Below are positions 17,750 through 25,906 of a DNA stretch of 64,000 bases, in pieces; the stretch's first letter is position 1; every line of letters starts with the position of its first letter. The stretch is from Inquilinus sp. Marseille-Q2685 (GTDB lineage: Bacteria > Pseudomonadota > Alphaproteobacteria > DSM-16000 > Inquilinaceae). Made by a program: the position numbers and the translations under genes. The stretch covers positions 1 through 64,000 of the forward strand of contig NZ_CAKAKL010000013.1 in the NCBI RefSeq assembly GCF_916619195.1, given 5' to 3'. The notes under the pieces were generated by a model. That model saw nothing but the letters and a program-made list of their open reading frames with translations. It was not told the DNA's origin and made no database searches.

Positions 17750-18865
17750 TCACGCAGGGAAACGCCGATTCAGCCAGCTGACGGCCAGCGCGTTGAGCTC
17801 CGCCGGCCTCTCCTGCGGCGTCCAATGCCCGCAACCGGCGATGACGTGCTTCTCCAGGTCGGGGACGCAGGCCTCCATCCCGTCCGCCATGGCGGGGGTG
17901 AGCACCACGTCGTCCTCCGCGCTGATCATCAGCGAGGGCACCCGGACGGTCTGGTCGACCGCAAGGCCGGCCTGCCAGTTCCGCGACAGGTTGCGGTACC
18001 AGTTGATGCCGGGCGTGAAGCCGGTCCGCTCGAAGCTGCGCACATAGACGTCGAGCTCCTCGGGGGTGAGGATCGGCTTCCCGGGCAGCGTTTCCGGCTC
18101 GGGAGCCCCAAGCGGCGTGAGGAATGTCATGTGACGCGCCTCGCGCGGCAGCTTCATGTACGCCGCACGGCTGATCACATCCTTGCGCATGACCGTCCGG
18201 AAGGTGCGGCGCACGTCGCGGGCCATCAGCCTGTCGCCGAGATCCCCATCCTGGAACATCAGCACGTACATATCGGGGCTGTAGACCCGGCGCATCTGGA
18301 CGATCGGATCCTCGTGCGGATCCGGGACGAACGACTTGCCCGGAGGCATCAGGTCCCGGATCAGGTCGGGATGCAGCCAGAGCATCTCATGCGGGACGAA
18401 GGGGGTGTTCACGCCGATCACGCCGGCGACGCGGCTCTCGTGGAAGAGCGGCATCTGCCAGGCCACCAGGCCGCCCCAATCATGCCCCATGAACACCGCC
18501 CGCTCGATGTCGAGAGCGTCGAGCAGCCCGACCAGGTCGCCGGTCAGATGCGCCAGGTCGTAGTCCTCGACACGGGCCGGCCGGTCGGTCAGACCGTAGC
18601 CGCGCATGTCCGGCGCGATGACGCGATAGCCCGCGGCCGCGAGCGCCGGGATCTGGTGCCGCCAGGAAAAGGCGAGCTCCGGGAAGCCATGCAGGAGCAC
18701 GACCGCCGGCCCGGCCCCTGCCTCGTACACGGCCATGCGGATGCCGTTGGCCTCGATCATGCGGACCGGCGGCATGGCGGCCTGGTCGCCGAAAGCGGGA
18801 ACGAGCGGGGCCGTGAGGGCCGCGCCGATGCCGGCGAGGACCCTCCTGCGGGACATATCCGTCAT
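17750..18865 (-). CDS. Exported alpha/beta hydrolase (epoxide hydrolase-like)
   Basis: A 371-residue alpha/beta-hydrolase with an N-terminal twin-arginine signal (M-S-R-R-R-V-L-A-G, hydrophobic stretch, P-A-F-G-D), so it is probably folded in the cytoplasm and exported by Tat. The oxyanion motif HGFPE, the nucleophile Asp in GHDWGG and the catalytic His in GCGHW match soluble epoxide hydrolases. The cap domain (about residues 170-290) has the expected Tyr residues. The start overlaps the stop of the TetR gene by 4 bases (ATGA), so it is translationally coupled to it. Probably opens epoxides or hydrolyses related xenobiotics in the periplasm. Confidence 0.88.
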   Translation of the reverse strand: MTDMSRRRVLAGIGAALTAPLVPAFGDQAAMPPVRMIEANGIRMAVYEAGAGPAVVLLHGFPELAFSWRHQIPALAAAGYRVIAPDMRGYGLTDRPARVEDYDLAHLTGDLVGLLDALDIERAVFMGHDWGGLVAWQMPLFHESRVAGVIGVNTPFVPHEMLWLHPDLIRDLMPPGKSFVPDPHEDPIVQMRRVYSPDMYVLMFQDGDLGDRLMARDVRRTFRTVMRKDVISRAAYMKLPREARHMTFLTPLGAPEPETLPGKPILTPEELDVYVRSFERTGFTPGINWYRNLSRNWQAGLAVDQTVRVPSLMISAEDDVVLTPAMADGMEACVPDLEKHVIAGCGHWTPQERPAELNALAVSWLNRRFPA

Positions 18866-19431
18866 GATCGCATCTCGCGGAGCTGGTTGAATTCGGCGTG
18901 GATCACATCTACGCAGGCCGCGACGTCGCGCCCGGCGCGGACCAGCACGAGAATTCCCTGGTAGAGAAGAAGGAGCCGCGTGACGACCAGGTCGACGCGA
19001 TCACCGGCGATCTCGCGCTCCAGCACTCGTCGCATCCCTTGCTCGAGCAGGGCGAAGCCGTCCCGCACCCCGTCGGTCGCGACCGAGGGCCGGGCGCCGA
19101 ACTCGACCGCAGCGTTGGTCAGAAGGCAGCCGTGGCTATCGGCCTCGGGAGAGCACAGCATCGACAGGAACAGCTGCTCGAGTCCGTCGAGGCCGGCGGC
19201 TTCGCCGGCATAGGTTTCGAGCCTGCGACGGATGACGGCGTCGATGTAGTGGTTGAAGGCGGCCCGGTAGAGCCCGTCCTTGTCGCCATAGGCGTTGTAG
19301 ATGCTGCCGGAGGTCAGCCCGGTCGCCGCCTCGAGCGCCTTGATCGAGACGCCGCCAAATCCTTCCCGGCGAAAGGCATCCATCGCCGCCCACAGGACAT
19401 GCCCCTCGTCGAATGATCGCGTTCGAGCCAT
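18862..19431 (-). CDS. TetR/AcrR family transcriptional regulator
   Basis: A 189-residue TetR-type repressor. The helix-turn-helix lies at about residues 24-48 (G-V-S-I-K-A-L-E-A-A-T-G-L-T-S-G-S-I-Y), and the ligand domain contains S-H-G-C-L-L-T-N-A-A-V-E-F-G, as in regulators of the NemR/AcuR type. ATG at 19431 is chosen over the in-frame GTG just before it. It heads an operon with the hydrolase and reductase and has a near-perfect palindromic operator 20 bases upstream, indicating autoregulation. A 123-base segment of this gene is exactly copied at 21.9 kb. Confidence 0.92.
   Translation of the reverse strand: MARTRSFDEGHVLWAAMDAFRREGFGGVSIKALEAATGLTSGSIYNAYGDKDGLYRAAFNHYIDAVIRRRLETYAGEAAGLDGLEQLFLSMLCSPEADSHGCLLTNAAVEFGARPSVATDGVRDGFALLEQGMRRVLEREIAGDRVDLVVTRLLLLYQGILVLVRAGRDVAACVDVIHAEFNQLREMRS
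19254..19376. repeat. Direct repeat, copy 1 (inside the TetR gene)
   Basis: These 123 bases are identical to 21904-22026 in the same orientation. They encode the helix-turn-helix and first ligand-domain helix of the TetR protein. Confidence 0.95.
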
Positions 19432-19450
19432 CACGGCACTCGATTTGAAA

Positions 19451-19470
19451 TGACCATTCTAGAATGATCA
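19451..19470. promoter_or_regulatory. TetR operator palindrome
   Basis: TGACCATTCTAGAATGATCA is symmetric at 9 of 10 pairs, with the perfect core CATTCTAGAATG. It lies 20-39 bases upstream of the TetR start in a short AT-rich stretch, with TTGACT (minus strand, 19488-19483) as a -35 candidate just beyond it. The arrangement fits an autorepressor site overlapping its promoter. Confidence 0.75.
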
Positions 19471-19488
19471 ATTTAAATCCAGAGTCAA

Positions 19489-19891
19489 CCCATCAGCGTG
19501 CGTCGGGAGGCCAGCCCCCGAGAAGCCGTCCTCATCCCCACGCGCGGTCAGTTCATCGGACTGGAGAGCGCCATATCCGGTTATCACGTCGGCGCCTTGA
19601 TACCGGACAGCACTCAAGGCCATAGGCTTCCAGCCCTTTCCGGCCAACCCAGCCCGGCGAAGGCACCCCCAGCCGGCCGTCGCAGCGGGCGCCGGAGAGC
19701 GGACATGACCGGAGGTGCCCCTTCCCAGTCAGCCGGGCCAACCGCGGGACTCTCGAAACCACTCATGCACTCCGCTCCCCAGGGCAGACGAGTTCCCCCG
19801 AACACACTGGGCGGGGGCCGGGGCGGTGGCGCCCGCCACATCTCTGTCCGAAATCAATCTGCGAATGGCGAGCTAAGTTGACGCAAGCAGT
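19489..19891. other. Gap with no recognised gene
   Basis: About 400 bases between the TetR promoter and the stop of the SDR gene. Open frames on both strands here have no family resemblance and no ribosome binding site. I see nothing else in it. Confidence 0.5.
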
Positions 19892-20641
19892 TTATTCCGC
19901 CTCCGCCATCAAGGCTTCCGCATCGCGTCCTGCGGCGAGGCGGAATGGCGATGCTGGATCCGTGGCACATCGCCAGATCGCCGCAGCGACGTCCGACGGG
20001 TGGGTTATCGGTCCCGACTGGTTGCGCATGTGTGCAACGATGCGCTCGATCATCGGCGCATAGTCGGCGTTGTCGCGGCCCCGCAGATGCGGAATGCCGT
20101 TGTCGCCGAACCGCGTCTCGGGTGCGCTCCCCGGTATGACCAGATGGGCGCGCACACCAAACTCGCGCACTTCCACGGCCAGCGTCTCGGTTATGGAGTT
20201 CACCGCCGCCTTGCTGGCCCTGTATACGCCGACCATTGGCTGCGACTTGAGCGTGGTCGACGATGAGATGTTGATGATGATACCCGACCGGCGCTCACGA
20301 AACGATGGGAGTACCGCCTGGATCATTGCGAGCGTGCCCAGCGTGTTGGTCTCGAACATGGCGCGCGCCATGTTGGGTTCGGTCAGTTCGACCGGCGACG
20401 GCACGCCGAAGCCGGCATTGTTGACCAGGACGTCGATCGGACCAGCCTCGGTGACGGAACGGGCGACACTGGCCGGATCGGTGACGTCGAGTTGTAGGAT
20501 GCGGAGCCTCTCGGACGCCGGAATTATCTTGGGGTCGGGTGTTCGCATGGTGGCCGCCACATCCCAGCCACGATCGAGAAACAGCCGGGCGGTCTCCAGC
20601 CCGAAGCCAGAAGAGCAGCCCGTGATGAGGATTGCCGGCAT
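19892..20641 (-). CDS. SDR family NAD(P)-dependent oxidoreductase
   Basis: A 249-residue classical short-chain dehydrogenase. The cofactor site is TGCSSGFGLETA, N-N-A-G-F-G follows strand 4, the catalytic Ser lies in I-S-S-S-T-T and the Tyr/Lys pair in Y-R-A-S-K. T-M-R-T at the end of strand 2 suggests NADP. ATG at 20641 has GGAGA five bases before it; the frame extends upstream but without a comparable start. It is divergent, 95 bases apart, from the AraC gene that probably regulates it. Confidence 0.9.
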   Translation of the reverse strand: MPAILITGCSSGFGLETARLFLDRGWDVAATMRTPDPKIIPASERLRILQLDVTDPASVARSVTEAGPIDVLVNNAGFGVPSPVELTEPNMARAMFETNTLGTLAMIQAVLPSFRERRSGIIINISSSTTLKSQPMVGVYRASKAAVNSITETLAVEVREFGVRAHLVIPGSAPETRFGDNGIPHLRGRDNADYAPMIERIVAHMRNQSGPITHPSDVAAAIWRCATDPASPFRLAAGRDAEALMAEAE

Positions 20642-20736
20642 AAGAATCTCCGCGTGTTGATGTTGACGACAATCTAGCTGAGCCACCCAGGACGTGATAT
20701 GGCTCGGGGTATTGATTTCTTTTGAAATGGTCCTGA

Positions 20737-21702
20737 ATGACCGCCGATCCTCTCGCCGAAGTCGTAACGCTGCTCCAACCAACGGCCCGCTTTTCCAAGC
20801 TTATTGAGTGCGCCGGCTCCTGGAGGTTCCGCCGCAAGGGAACGGGAGATCCTTTTTACTGCGCGGTGCTGGAGGGGCATTGCCGTGTGACGGTCGACGG
20901 GCAACCGCCCCTGATCTTGCAGGCCGGGGATTTCCTGCTGGTTCCGGCCATGCGCGACTTGATCAAGGAAAGCCTGGACTTGCCGCAGGACGAGACATCA
21001 AGAGAACCGATCGAGGTTGGCAAGGGCTGTTTTCGTGTCGGCCGGGAAGACGAGCCGCCAAACCTCCGCATCCGGATCGGGCATTGTTCGTTCGGTTCGC
21101 CGGAAGTGGCTCTGCTCGTGCCGCTGCTTCCACATGTCGTCCTTGCGCGCGGAGAGCCGCGGCTCGCGACGCTGACGCAATTGGTCGGCGACGAGACCCT
21201 TGCGCATCGACCGGCACGCGAACTTGTGCTCGAACGGCTGCTGGAGGTATTGCTGATCGAGGCATTGCGATGCGGTGGTGAGATACAGAATGCGCCGCCG
21301 GGCTTGGCTCGCGGTCTTGCCGATGATCGCGTTGCAGCCGCGCTGCGCGCCTTCCATGCGCGTCCGGAATATCCCTGGACGGTTGCTGGACTGGCTTTCG
21401 AAGCGTCTTTGTCGCGCTCGGCCTTCTTCGCCCGTTTCAGCCGGACAGTGGGCATGCCGCCGATGGAATACCTTTTGGCGTGGCGTATGGCTTTGGCCGG
21501 ACGTCTCCTTCGCGGACAAGAGCTTGGCTTGGATCAAGTCGCTGAACGCGTTGGTTACAGTTCGTCCAGTACTTTCAGCGTCGCCTTTGCCCGATACGCG
21601 GGTGTGTCTCCAGCTCGCTACGGTCGGATGATGCACCTGAATGGACAACATAGCTCCGGCGTGCTGCCGCCGGCACTCCTGCAAAACGCCTTCACGCGTT
21701 AG
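20737..21702 (+). CDS. AraC family transcriptional regulator (cupin_6 type)
   Basis: A 321-residue regulator with an N-terminal cupin_6 domain (residues about 15-190, with G-D-F-L-L-V-P and the conserved H-C-S-F-G segment) and a C-terminal double helix-turn-helix (W-T-V-A-G-L-A-F-E-A-S-L-S-R-S-A-F, V-A-E-R-V-G-Y-S-S-S-S-T-F-S). This class is usually divergent from an oxidoreductase it controls, as here with the SDR gene. Its codons are less GC-biased than neighbours (many CTT, GTT, TTT), which hints at a different origin. Confidence 0.9.
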   Translation: MTADPLAEVVTLLQPTARFSKLIECAGSWRFRRKGTGDPFYCAVLEGHCRVTVDGQPPLILQAGDFLLVPAMRDLIKESLDLPQDETSREPIEVGKGCFRVGREDEPPNLRIRIGHCSFGSPEVALLVPLLPHVVLARGEPRLATLTQLVGDETLAHRPARELVLERLLEVLLIEALRCGGEIQNAPPGLARGLADDRVAAALRAFHARPEYPWTVAGLAFEASLSRSAFFARFSRTVGMPPMEYLLAWRMALAGRLLRGQELGLDQVAERVGYSSSSTFSVAFARYAGVSPARYGRMMHLNGQHSSGVLPPALLQNAFTR

Positions 21703-21745
21703 CTGAGATTGGTAGATCTGTTGACCGCTTGACTTAGGAAGCAGG

Positions 21746-21903
21746 TCAGGCCGCTTGAGCGTCGACAGTCGGCGGTGTCCAGTTCCACGGAAGCAGTTGC
21801 TCCAGCCTGGTAATCGGCGTGTCCGCGATGCGGGCAAGAACGTCGGCAAGGTACGCCTGCGGATCGATGTCGTTGAGCTTTGCCGTCATGATCAGCGTGG
21901 CCA
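21746..21903 (-). mobile_element. IS66-family transposase (TnpC) 3' remnant
   Basis: The translated segment KLNDIDPQAYLADVLARI followed by a LLPWNW motif is the diagnostic C-terminus of IS66 TnpC proteins. Only about 50 of the usual 500 or so residues remain. No tnpA/tnpB and no terminal inverted repeat were found on either side. Confidence 0.85.
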
Positions 21904-22026
21904 TGAAGGCGGCCCGGTAGAGCCCGTCCTTGTCGCCATAGGCGTTGTAGATGCTGCCGGAGGTCAGCCCGGTCGCCGCCTCGAGCGCCTTGATCGAGAC
22001 GCCGCCAAATCCTTCCCGGCGAAAGG
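21904..22026. repeat. Direct repeat, copy 2
   Basis: Identical over 123 bases to 19254-19376. The identity starts and stops abruptly, ending where IS66 sequence begins on one side and unrelated sequence on the other. Confidence 0.95.
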
Positions 22027-22149
22027 GTGCATCCCAGCCTGACAGGTCTCTCCCACGGGACCAGCCAATCACAGACCAGACGCCGACGCCGGGCGGCCCC
22101 ACGCCACGACCGAGGCAGTCGAATCATGGGCCGGGCGAGCGAGACAGCG

Positions 22150-22806
22150 TTATGCTCGGCGGTGGTGGAACTGGTCGGGGGTCAGCGTCTTGATCTCGAA
22201 CTGGTCTTGCGTTCGCGCGTAGCTGTGCCCGCCGAGCCGGCCGATCGCGTCCATCTTGTGCTGGTCGACATGGAGGCTTCGCGCGTCGACCGCGTCGGTG
22301 CGCACGAACACCCCGAGCACCTCGCCGAGAATGATCTCACGCGCCGGGCTGAGCTGAAGGGTCATGTATCTGCGGCATTCCAGCGCTGCCGGCGCCGCCA
22401 GAATCCTTGGGCTGCGGACCATTTCGCCCGGCGTCGTCTCAAGGCCGGCTTGCTCCAGCTCATTGACCTCGGGACCGAACTTGATGGCACAGATCTCCAT
22501 CCGTTCGGCCAGAGCGGTGTCGCAGATGTGCACGGTGAACTCGCCGGTCTCGCGGATGTTGCGCGCGGTGTCCTTGAAGCTCATATCGGCATGGTTCTCC
22601 ACGCCGATGGCGACGATCGCCGGGTCATGCGTGAGCACGTTGAAGAAGCTGAACGGCCCGGCATTGGGCCGGCCGTCACGGCTCAGGGTCGTCACCAGCG
22701 CGATCGGCCGGGGAATGACCGTTCCGATCAGCAGCTTGTAGCGCTCGCGCTCCGTCAGGGCCGCGAAATCGAAATGGGCGTGCCCGCGCCTCTCCAACAC
22801 GTTCAT
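22150..22806 (-). CDS. Flavin reductase family protein (DIM6/NTAB type)
   Basis: A 218-residue split-barrel FMN-binding protein. The flavin site is I-P-R-P-I-A-L-V-T-T, with N-A-G-P-F-S-F-F-N and F-K-D-T-A-R-N-I downstream, as in the FMN reductase component of two-component monooxygenases. A monooxygenase partner is not adjacent. Start at 22806 overlaps the stop of the M24-fold gene by 4 bases (ATGA); it is the last gene of the six-gene operon. Probably reduces FMN with NAD(P)H, or acts directly on the compound imported by the transporter. Confidence 0.88.
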   Translation of the reverse strand: MNVLERRGHAHFDFAALTERERYKLLIGTVIPRPIALVTTLSRDGRPNAGPFSFFNVLTHDPAIVAIGVENHADMSFKDTARNIRETGEFTVHICDTALAERMEICAIKFGPEVNELEQAGLETTPGEMVRSPRILAAPAALECRRYMTLQLSPAREIILGEVLGVFVRTDAVDARSLHVDQHKMDAIGRLGGHSYARTQDQFEIKTLTPDQFHHRRA

Positions 22807-24248
22807 CGGAACCCCGGAACACGGAAGGTTTCGAGCGGTGTATGGCGGCTGAGGTTCTCGAAGCCATCGGACGTGACGAGGTAGCAATCACCGATATTGC
22901 AGCCGGCCGACTGAGCTTCGAGCCACTGAGCATGCAGCACGAACACCATTCCTTCCTCGAGCCTGTCATGGTTGTGCGAGGAGACGTTGAAGCTGTTCTG
23001 CGCGCCCGCCATGCCGACCGAATGACCGAGATTCGGATTATGGGGGCCATGGGTGGCGGGATAGACATGCATCAGCCGGCGTCCGCGCGCCTCCCAGTCG
23101 GCGTCCGGCACATATTGCAAGGGCACGAGCCGCGGACCGCCGTCGTCGGCCGCCTGCCAGTTGTAGGGCATGGTGCGCGCATGCGGCGAGGTGAGCAGAC
23201 CATGCTCGACGTAGGAACTGAACGCGGCGTTGTTGACGTCGCTGACGAGTGCACCGGGGCGGATCAATCGTTCCGCGCGCCTGACGCCTTCCGTGCAGGC
23301 GGCGAGCACCTTCTCCTGCCGTGCCGTGATTTCGCCCACTGCGATCATGCGCGCGGTCTGCGCCGTGTAGCCCTGATAGGTGACGTTGGAGACATAGAGG
23401 TTGATCAGGTCGCCGGGGCGCACCACGCGGCCATAAGGCTTGCCGCAATGCGTGCCGTACTGGTTGATGCCGATCTGGTAGCCGTCGCCGGTCTCGCCGC
23501 CGCGGGCCAGCTGGGCGAAGGTGAAGGCCGCATAGATCTCGGCGTCGGTCACGCCGGGACGGATGACATGATAGGCGGCCTGGGTGCCGATGGAGATCAG
23601 CTGCGCGGCCGCCCGGACCATCTCGATTTCGCGGGGCGAGCGGATCTTCTGCATGCGATCGATGATCGGATTGTCGGAGACGAATTTCGCCTTCGGCATC
23701 AGATCGTCCAGATGGCCGAACAGGGATGAGCTGGTCCGGTCGCCGAGCCGGCCGATCTGGCCGGTGGACAATCCGAGATCGGTCAGAATCTTCGCAGCGG
23801 CTTCAGCGGTCTTTGCCGTCGACGAGCCCGGCCGGTCGGCATATTCGCGGCCGATCGCGCCGATCTGCCAGATCCGGTCCACGCCGACCGGTTCACCGCC
23901 CGGCGGCAGGATGACCGACTGGGTGAAGAACGACAGCAGCACCATCTCCTTGTCGCTGTCGGTCGGAATGATCAGCACGCCTTCGCGCATCCAGTCGCAG
24001 ACGTAGCGCAGATAGGCGTTCGAGGTGTGGAACCAGCCGACCATATCGGTGTGGACGATCAGCGCATCGTGCTCGGCCAGCACCGCCTCGCGGCGGATGC
24101 GGCGCACCCGTTCCGCGAACTCCTCGTCCGGCAGCGGCAAGGGCGGGCTGAACTCGAAATCGGGTTCGAAATCGGCGAGCAGGGATTCGATCCGGCGACC
24201 GGATGCCGGAGTTCTGTTCATGGTCACGATGCGATAGTCCTGTTTCAT
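22803..24248 (-). CDS. M24-fold (pita-bread) hydrolase lacking metal ligands, creatinase-like
   Basis: A 481-residue protein: N-terminal creatinase-like domain (about 45-200) and C-terminal pita-bread domain (about 205-470). In metallo-aminopeptidases five residues bind metal. By alignment with the usual motifs, Asp-1 is Tyr285, Asp-2 is Gln297, Glu-1 is His439 and Glu-2 is Gly453; only His409 (N-L-G-H-S-V-G-M) remains. His267 (Y-G-T-H-C-G) corresponds to the catalytic His of creatinase. It is therefore probably a metal-independent C-N hydrolase rather than a peptidase. It is coupled by ATGA overlap to the flavin reductase and follows the transporter genes by 25 bases. Start uncertain (24248 or 24221). 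Confidence 0.8.
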   Translation of the reverse strand: MKQDYRIVTMNRTPASGRRIESLLADFEPDFEFSPPLPLPDEEFAERVRRIRREAVLAEHDALIVHTDMVGWFHTSNAYLRYVCDWMREGVLIIPTDSDKEMVLLSFFTQSVILPPGGEPVGVDRIWQIGAIGREYADRPGSSTAKTAEAAAKILTDLGLSTGQIGRLGDRTSSSLFGHLDDLMPKAKFVSDNPIIDRMQKIRSPREIEMVRAAAQLISIGTQAAYHVIRPGVTDAEIYAAFTFAQLARGGETGDGYQIGINQYGTHCGKPYGRVVRPGDLINLYVSNVTYQGYTAQTARMIAVGEITARQEKVLAACTEGVRRAERLIRPGALVSDVNNAAFSSYVEHGLLTSPHARTMPYNWQAADDGGPRLVPLQYVPDADWEARGRRLMHVYPATHGPHNPNLGHSVGMAGAQNSFNVSSHNHDRLEEGMVFVLHAQWLEAQSAGCNIGDCYLVTSDGFENLSRHTPLETFRVPGFR

Positions 24249-24273
24249 GCGCCGGCGGATGGCGCAACTGGCG

Positions 24274-25077
24274 TTAGCGGGACGGGCCGAAGAGCTTGCG
24301 GCCGACGAGCACGACGACGAACGTCACGGCGATCAGGACGCCGGACATCGCGGCGACGCGGACATCGAGGGATTCCTCGATCATCGCGAACATCCGAAGC
24401 GGCAGAACCGTGGTGCGCGCATCGGCGAGAAAGAGCGAGACCGAGACATTGTCGAGCGACTGGATGAACACCAGGAAGGCGCCGGCCAGGATGCCCGGAA
24501 CCAGCAGCGGCAGGGTCACGCGCCGCAGCGTCGTCAGCGGCGTCGCCCCCAGGGTGGTCGATGCCTCCTGCAGCGACGGGTCCATTCCCTGCGCAATGAC
24601 AGCCGTCGCGCGATACATCAGCGGCCCGAACACCACGATATGGCCGGCGACGGTGAGCCAAAGCGACGGCTGGACGCCGAGGAGACCGGATACGACCAGT
24701 GCCGCGAGCCCATAGACGAGGCTGGGCAGCACCAGCGGCGCCAGGAGCAGCGGTTCGGTGAGGTTGGCCGCCCGGCCCCGGATGCGGGCCATGCCGATGG
24801 CGGCGGGCACGGCGAACAGCAGCGAACCGACCACCGCGAGGCCGGCGATCTTCAGCGAATTGAACGCGGCGATGTGCTCCGTCGCCGACGCCACCGGGTC
24901 GAGAAGGGCCGCGTACCAGCGCAGGGAAAGCCCTTGCGGCGGAAACTGGAGCGTCTGGCCGGCCGTGAAGGACATCACCAGGGCGATGACGATCGGCGCG
25001 ATCAGAAAGAGCATGGCCAGCCCGCCGATGCCGTAGACGAACGCCCGATAGAGAAAGGTCGAGGCCGCTTCACGCAT
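24274..25077 (-). CDS. ABC transporter permease (PotC-like)
   Basis: A 267-residue inner-membrane permease with six predicted helices (near 10-30, 65-90, 100-125, 130-150, 185-205, 235-255). The EAA loop reads E-A-S-T-T-L-G-A-T-P. It pairs with the upstream permease, whose stop it overlaps by 8 bases. The set resembles spermidine/putrescine or iron(III)-type importers (POPT family). Confidence 0.9.
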   Translation of the reverse strand: MREAASTFLYRAFVYGIGGLAMLFLIAPIVIALVMSFTAGQTLQFPPQGLSLRWYAALLDPVASATEHIAAFNSLKIAGLAVVGSLLFAVPAAIGMARIRGRAANLTEPLLLAPLVLPSLVYGLAALVVSGLLGVQPSLWLTVAGHIVVFGPLMYRATAVIAQGMDPSLQEASTTLGATPLTTLRRVTLPLLVPGILAGAFLVFIQSLDNVSVSLFLADARTTVLPLRMFAMIEESLDVRVAAMSGVLIAVTFVVVLVGRKLFGPSR

Positions 25078-25906
25078 GACCGACGAGCCTCCGATGGCGG
25101 GCGATTGCGGAGAGCGCCAGAAGAAGGGTGCCGGTGGACAGCAGAAGGACGACCGCGATCGCGGACGCCAAGGGCCAGTCGAACAGCACCCCCACCTCGC
25201 GGTAGATGAGCTGCGGCACATAGACGTTGCGGGCGCCGCCGATCACCGCCTGGGTCACGAAGGATGCGCTGGTGCTGGCGAAGACCAGGATCCAGCCGGC
25301 GAGCAGGCCGGGCAGCATGAGCGGAAGCAGCACGGTCAGAAACACCCGCCACGGCCCGGCCCCAGACACTTCGGCGGCGTCGGTCAACTGTCTGTCGACG
25401 CGCGACAGCACCGCGATGAGGGGCAGGATGATCAGCGGCAGGTCGATCTGGCACATGGTCAGCACCAGCCCCAGCTCCGTGAACATCAGGCTGATGGGTT
25501 GTCCGGTGAAGCCAAGGCCGAGCAGGGCGTGGCTGATCGGCCCCTGGCGGCCGAGAATGACGATCCACGCAAAGGTCCGGACGATGTTGCTCGTCAGCAT
25601 CGGCACCAGTGACAAAAAGATGATGACCTGCCGCGCCCGGGGCCGGCTGTGCCAGTAGAGCAGCGCGATCGGAATCCCGAGCAGGGTCGTTCCGAGGACG
25701 GTCAGGACTCCGAGCCTGATGGTGTTCATGAGCACGCGGAAATTGAACGGATCGCCGAGGAACGCCGCGTAGTTGTCGAACGAGACGCCGGTCGTGCCGG
25801 ACAAGCTGTAGGCCATGAGCAGAGCGAGCGGCGTCGCGAAGAACACCACCGAAAGCAGAAGCATCGGGAGGAGATACGGAACGCCGCTCGATCTCATCGC
25901 CGTCAT
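25070..25906 (-). CDS. ABC transporter permease (PotB-like)
   Basis: A 278-residue permease with about six transmembrane helices; helix 1 is LLPMLLLSVVFFATPLALL. The EAA loop is D-A-A-E-V-S-G-A-G-P-W-R-V-F. The start overlaps the stop of the binding-protein gene by 4 bases (ATGA) and its own stop overlaps the next permease, so the transporter genes are tightly coupled. Confidence 0.9.
   Translation of the reverse strand: MTAMRSSGVPYLLPMLLLSVVFFATPLALLMAYSLSGTTGVSFDNYAAFLGDPFNFRVLMNTIRLGVLTVLGTTLLGIPIALLYWHSRPRARQVIIFLSLVPMLTSNIVRTFAWIVILGRQGPISHALLGLGFTGQPISLMFTELGLVLTMCQIDLPLIILPLIAVLSRVDRQLTDAAEVSGAGPWRVFLTVLLPLMLPGLLAGWILVFASTSASFVTQAVIGGARNVYVPQLIYREVGVLFDWPLASAIAVVLLLSTGTLLLALSAIARHRRLVGHA

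Larger units (their letters stand above)
21746..22102 (-). pseudogene. Chimeric scar ORF: TetR fragment fused to IS66 transposase tail
   Basis: An open frame of 118 codons (GTG start at 22102, no ribosome binding site) with three parts. The first 25 residues are unrecognised. The next 41 (PFRREGFGGVSIKALEAATG and onward) come from a 123-base exact copy of the TetR gene at 19.3 kb, in the same reading frame. The last 50 (AKLNDIDPQAYLADVLARIA, then LEQLLPWNW) are the C-terminal end of an IS66-family TnpC transposase. It cannot be a working repressor or transposase and marks a past insertion or deletion event. Confidence 0.75.
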
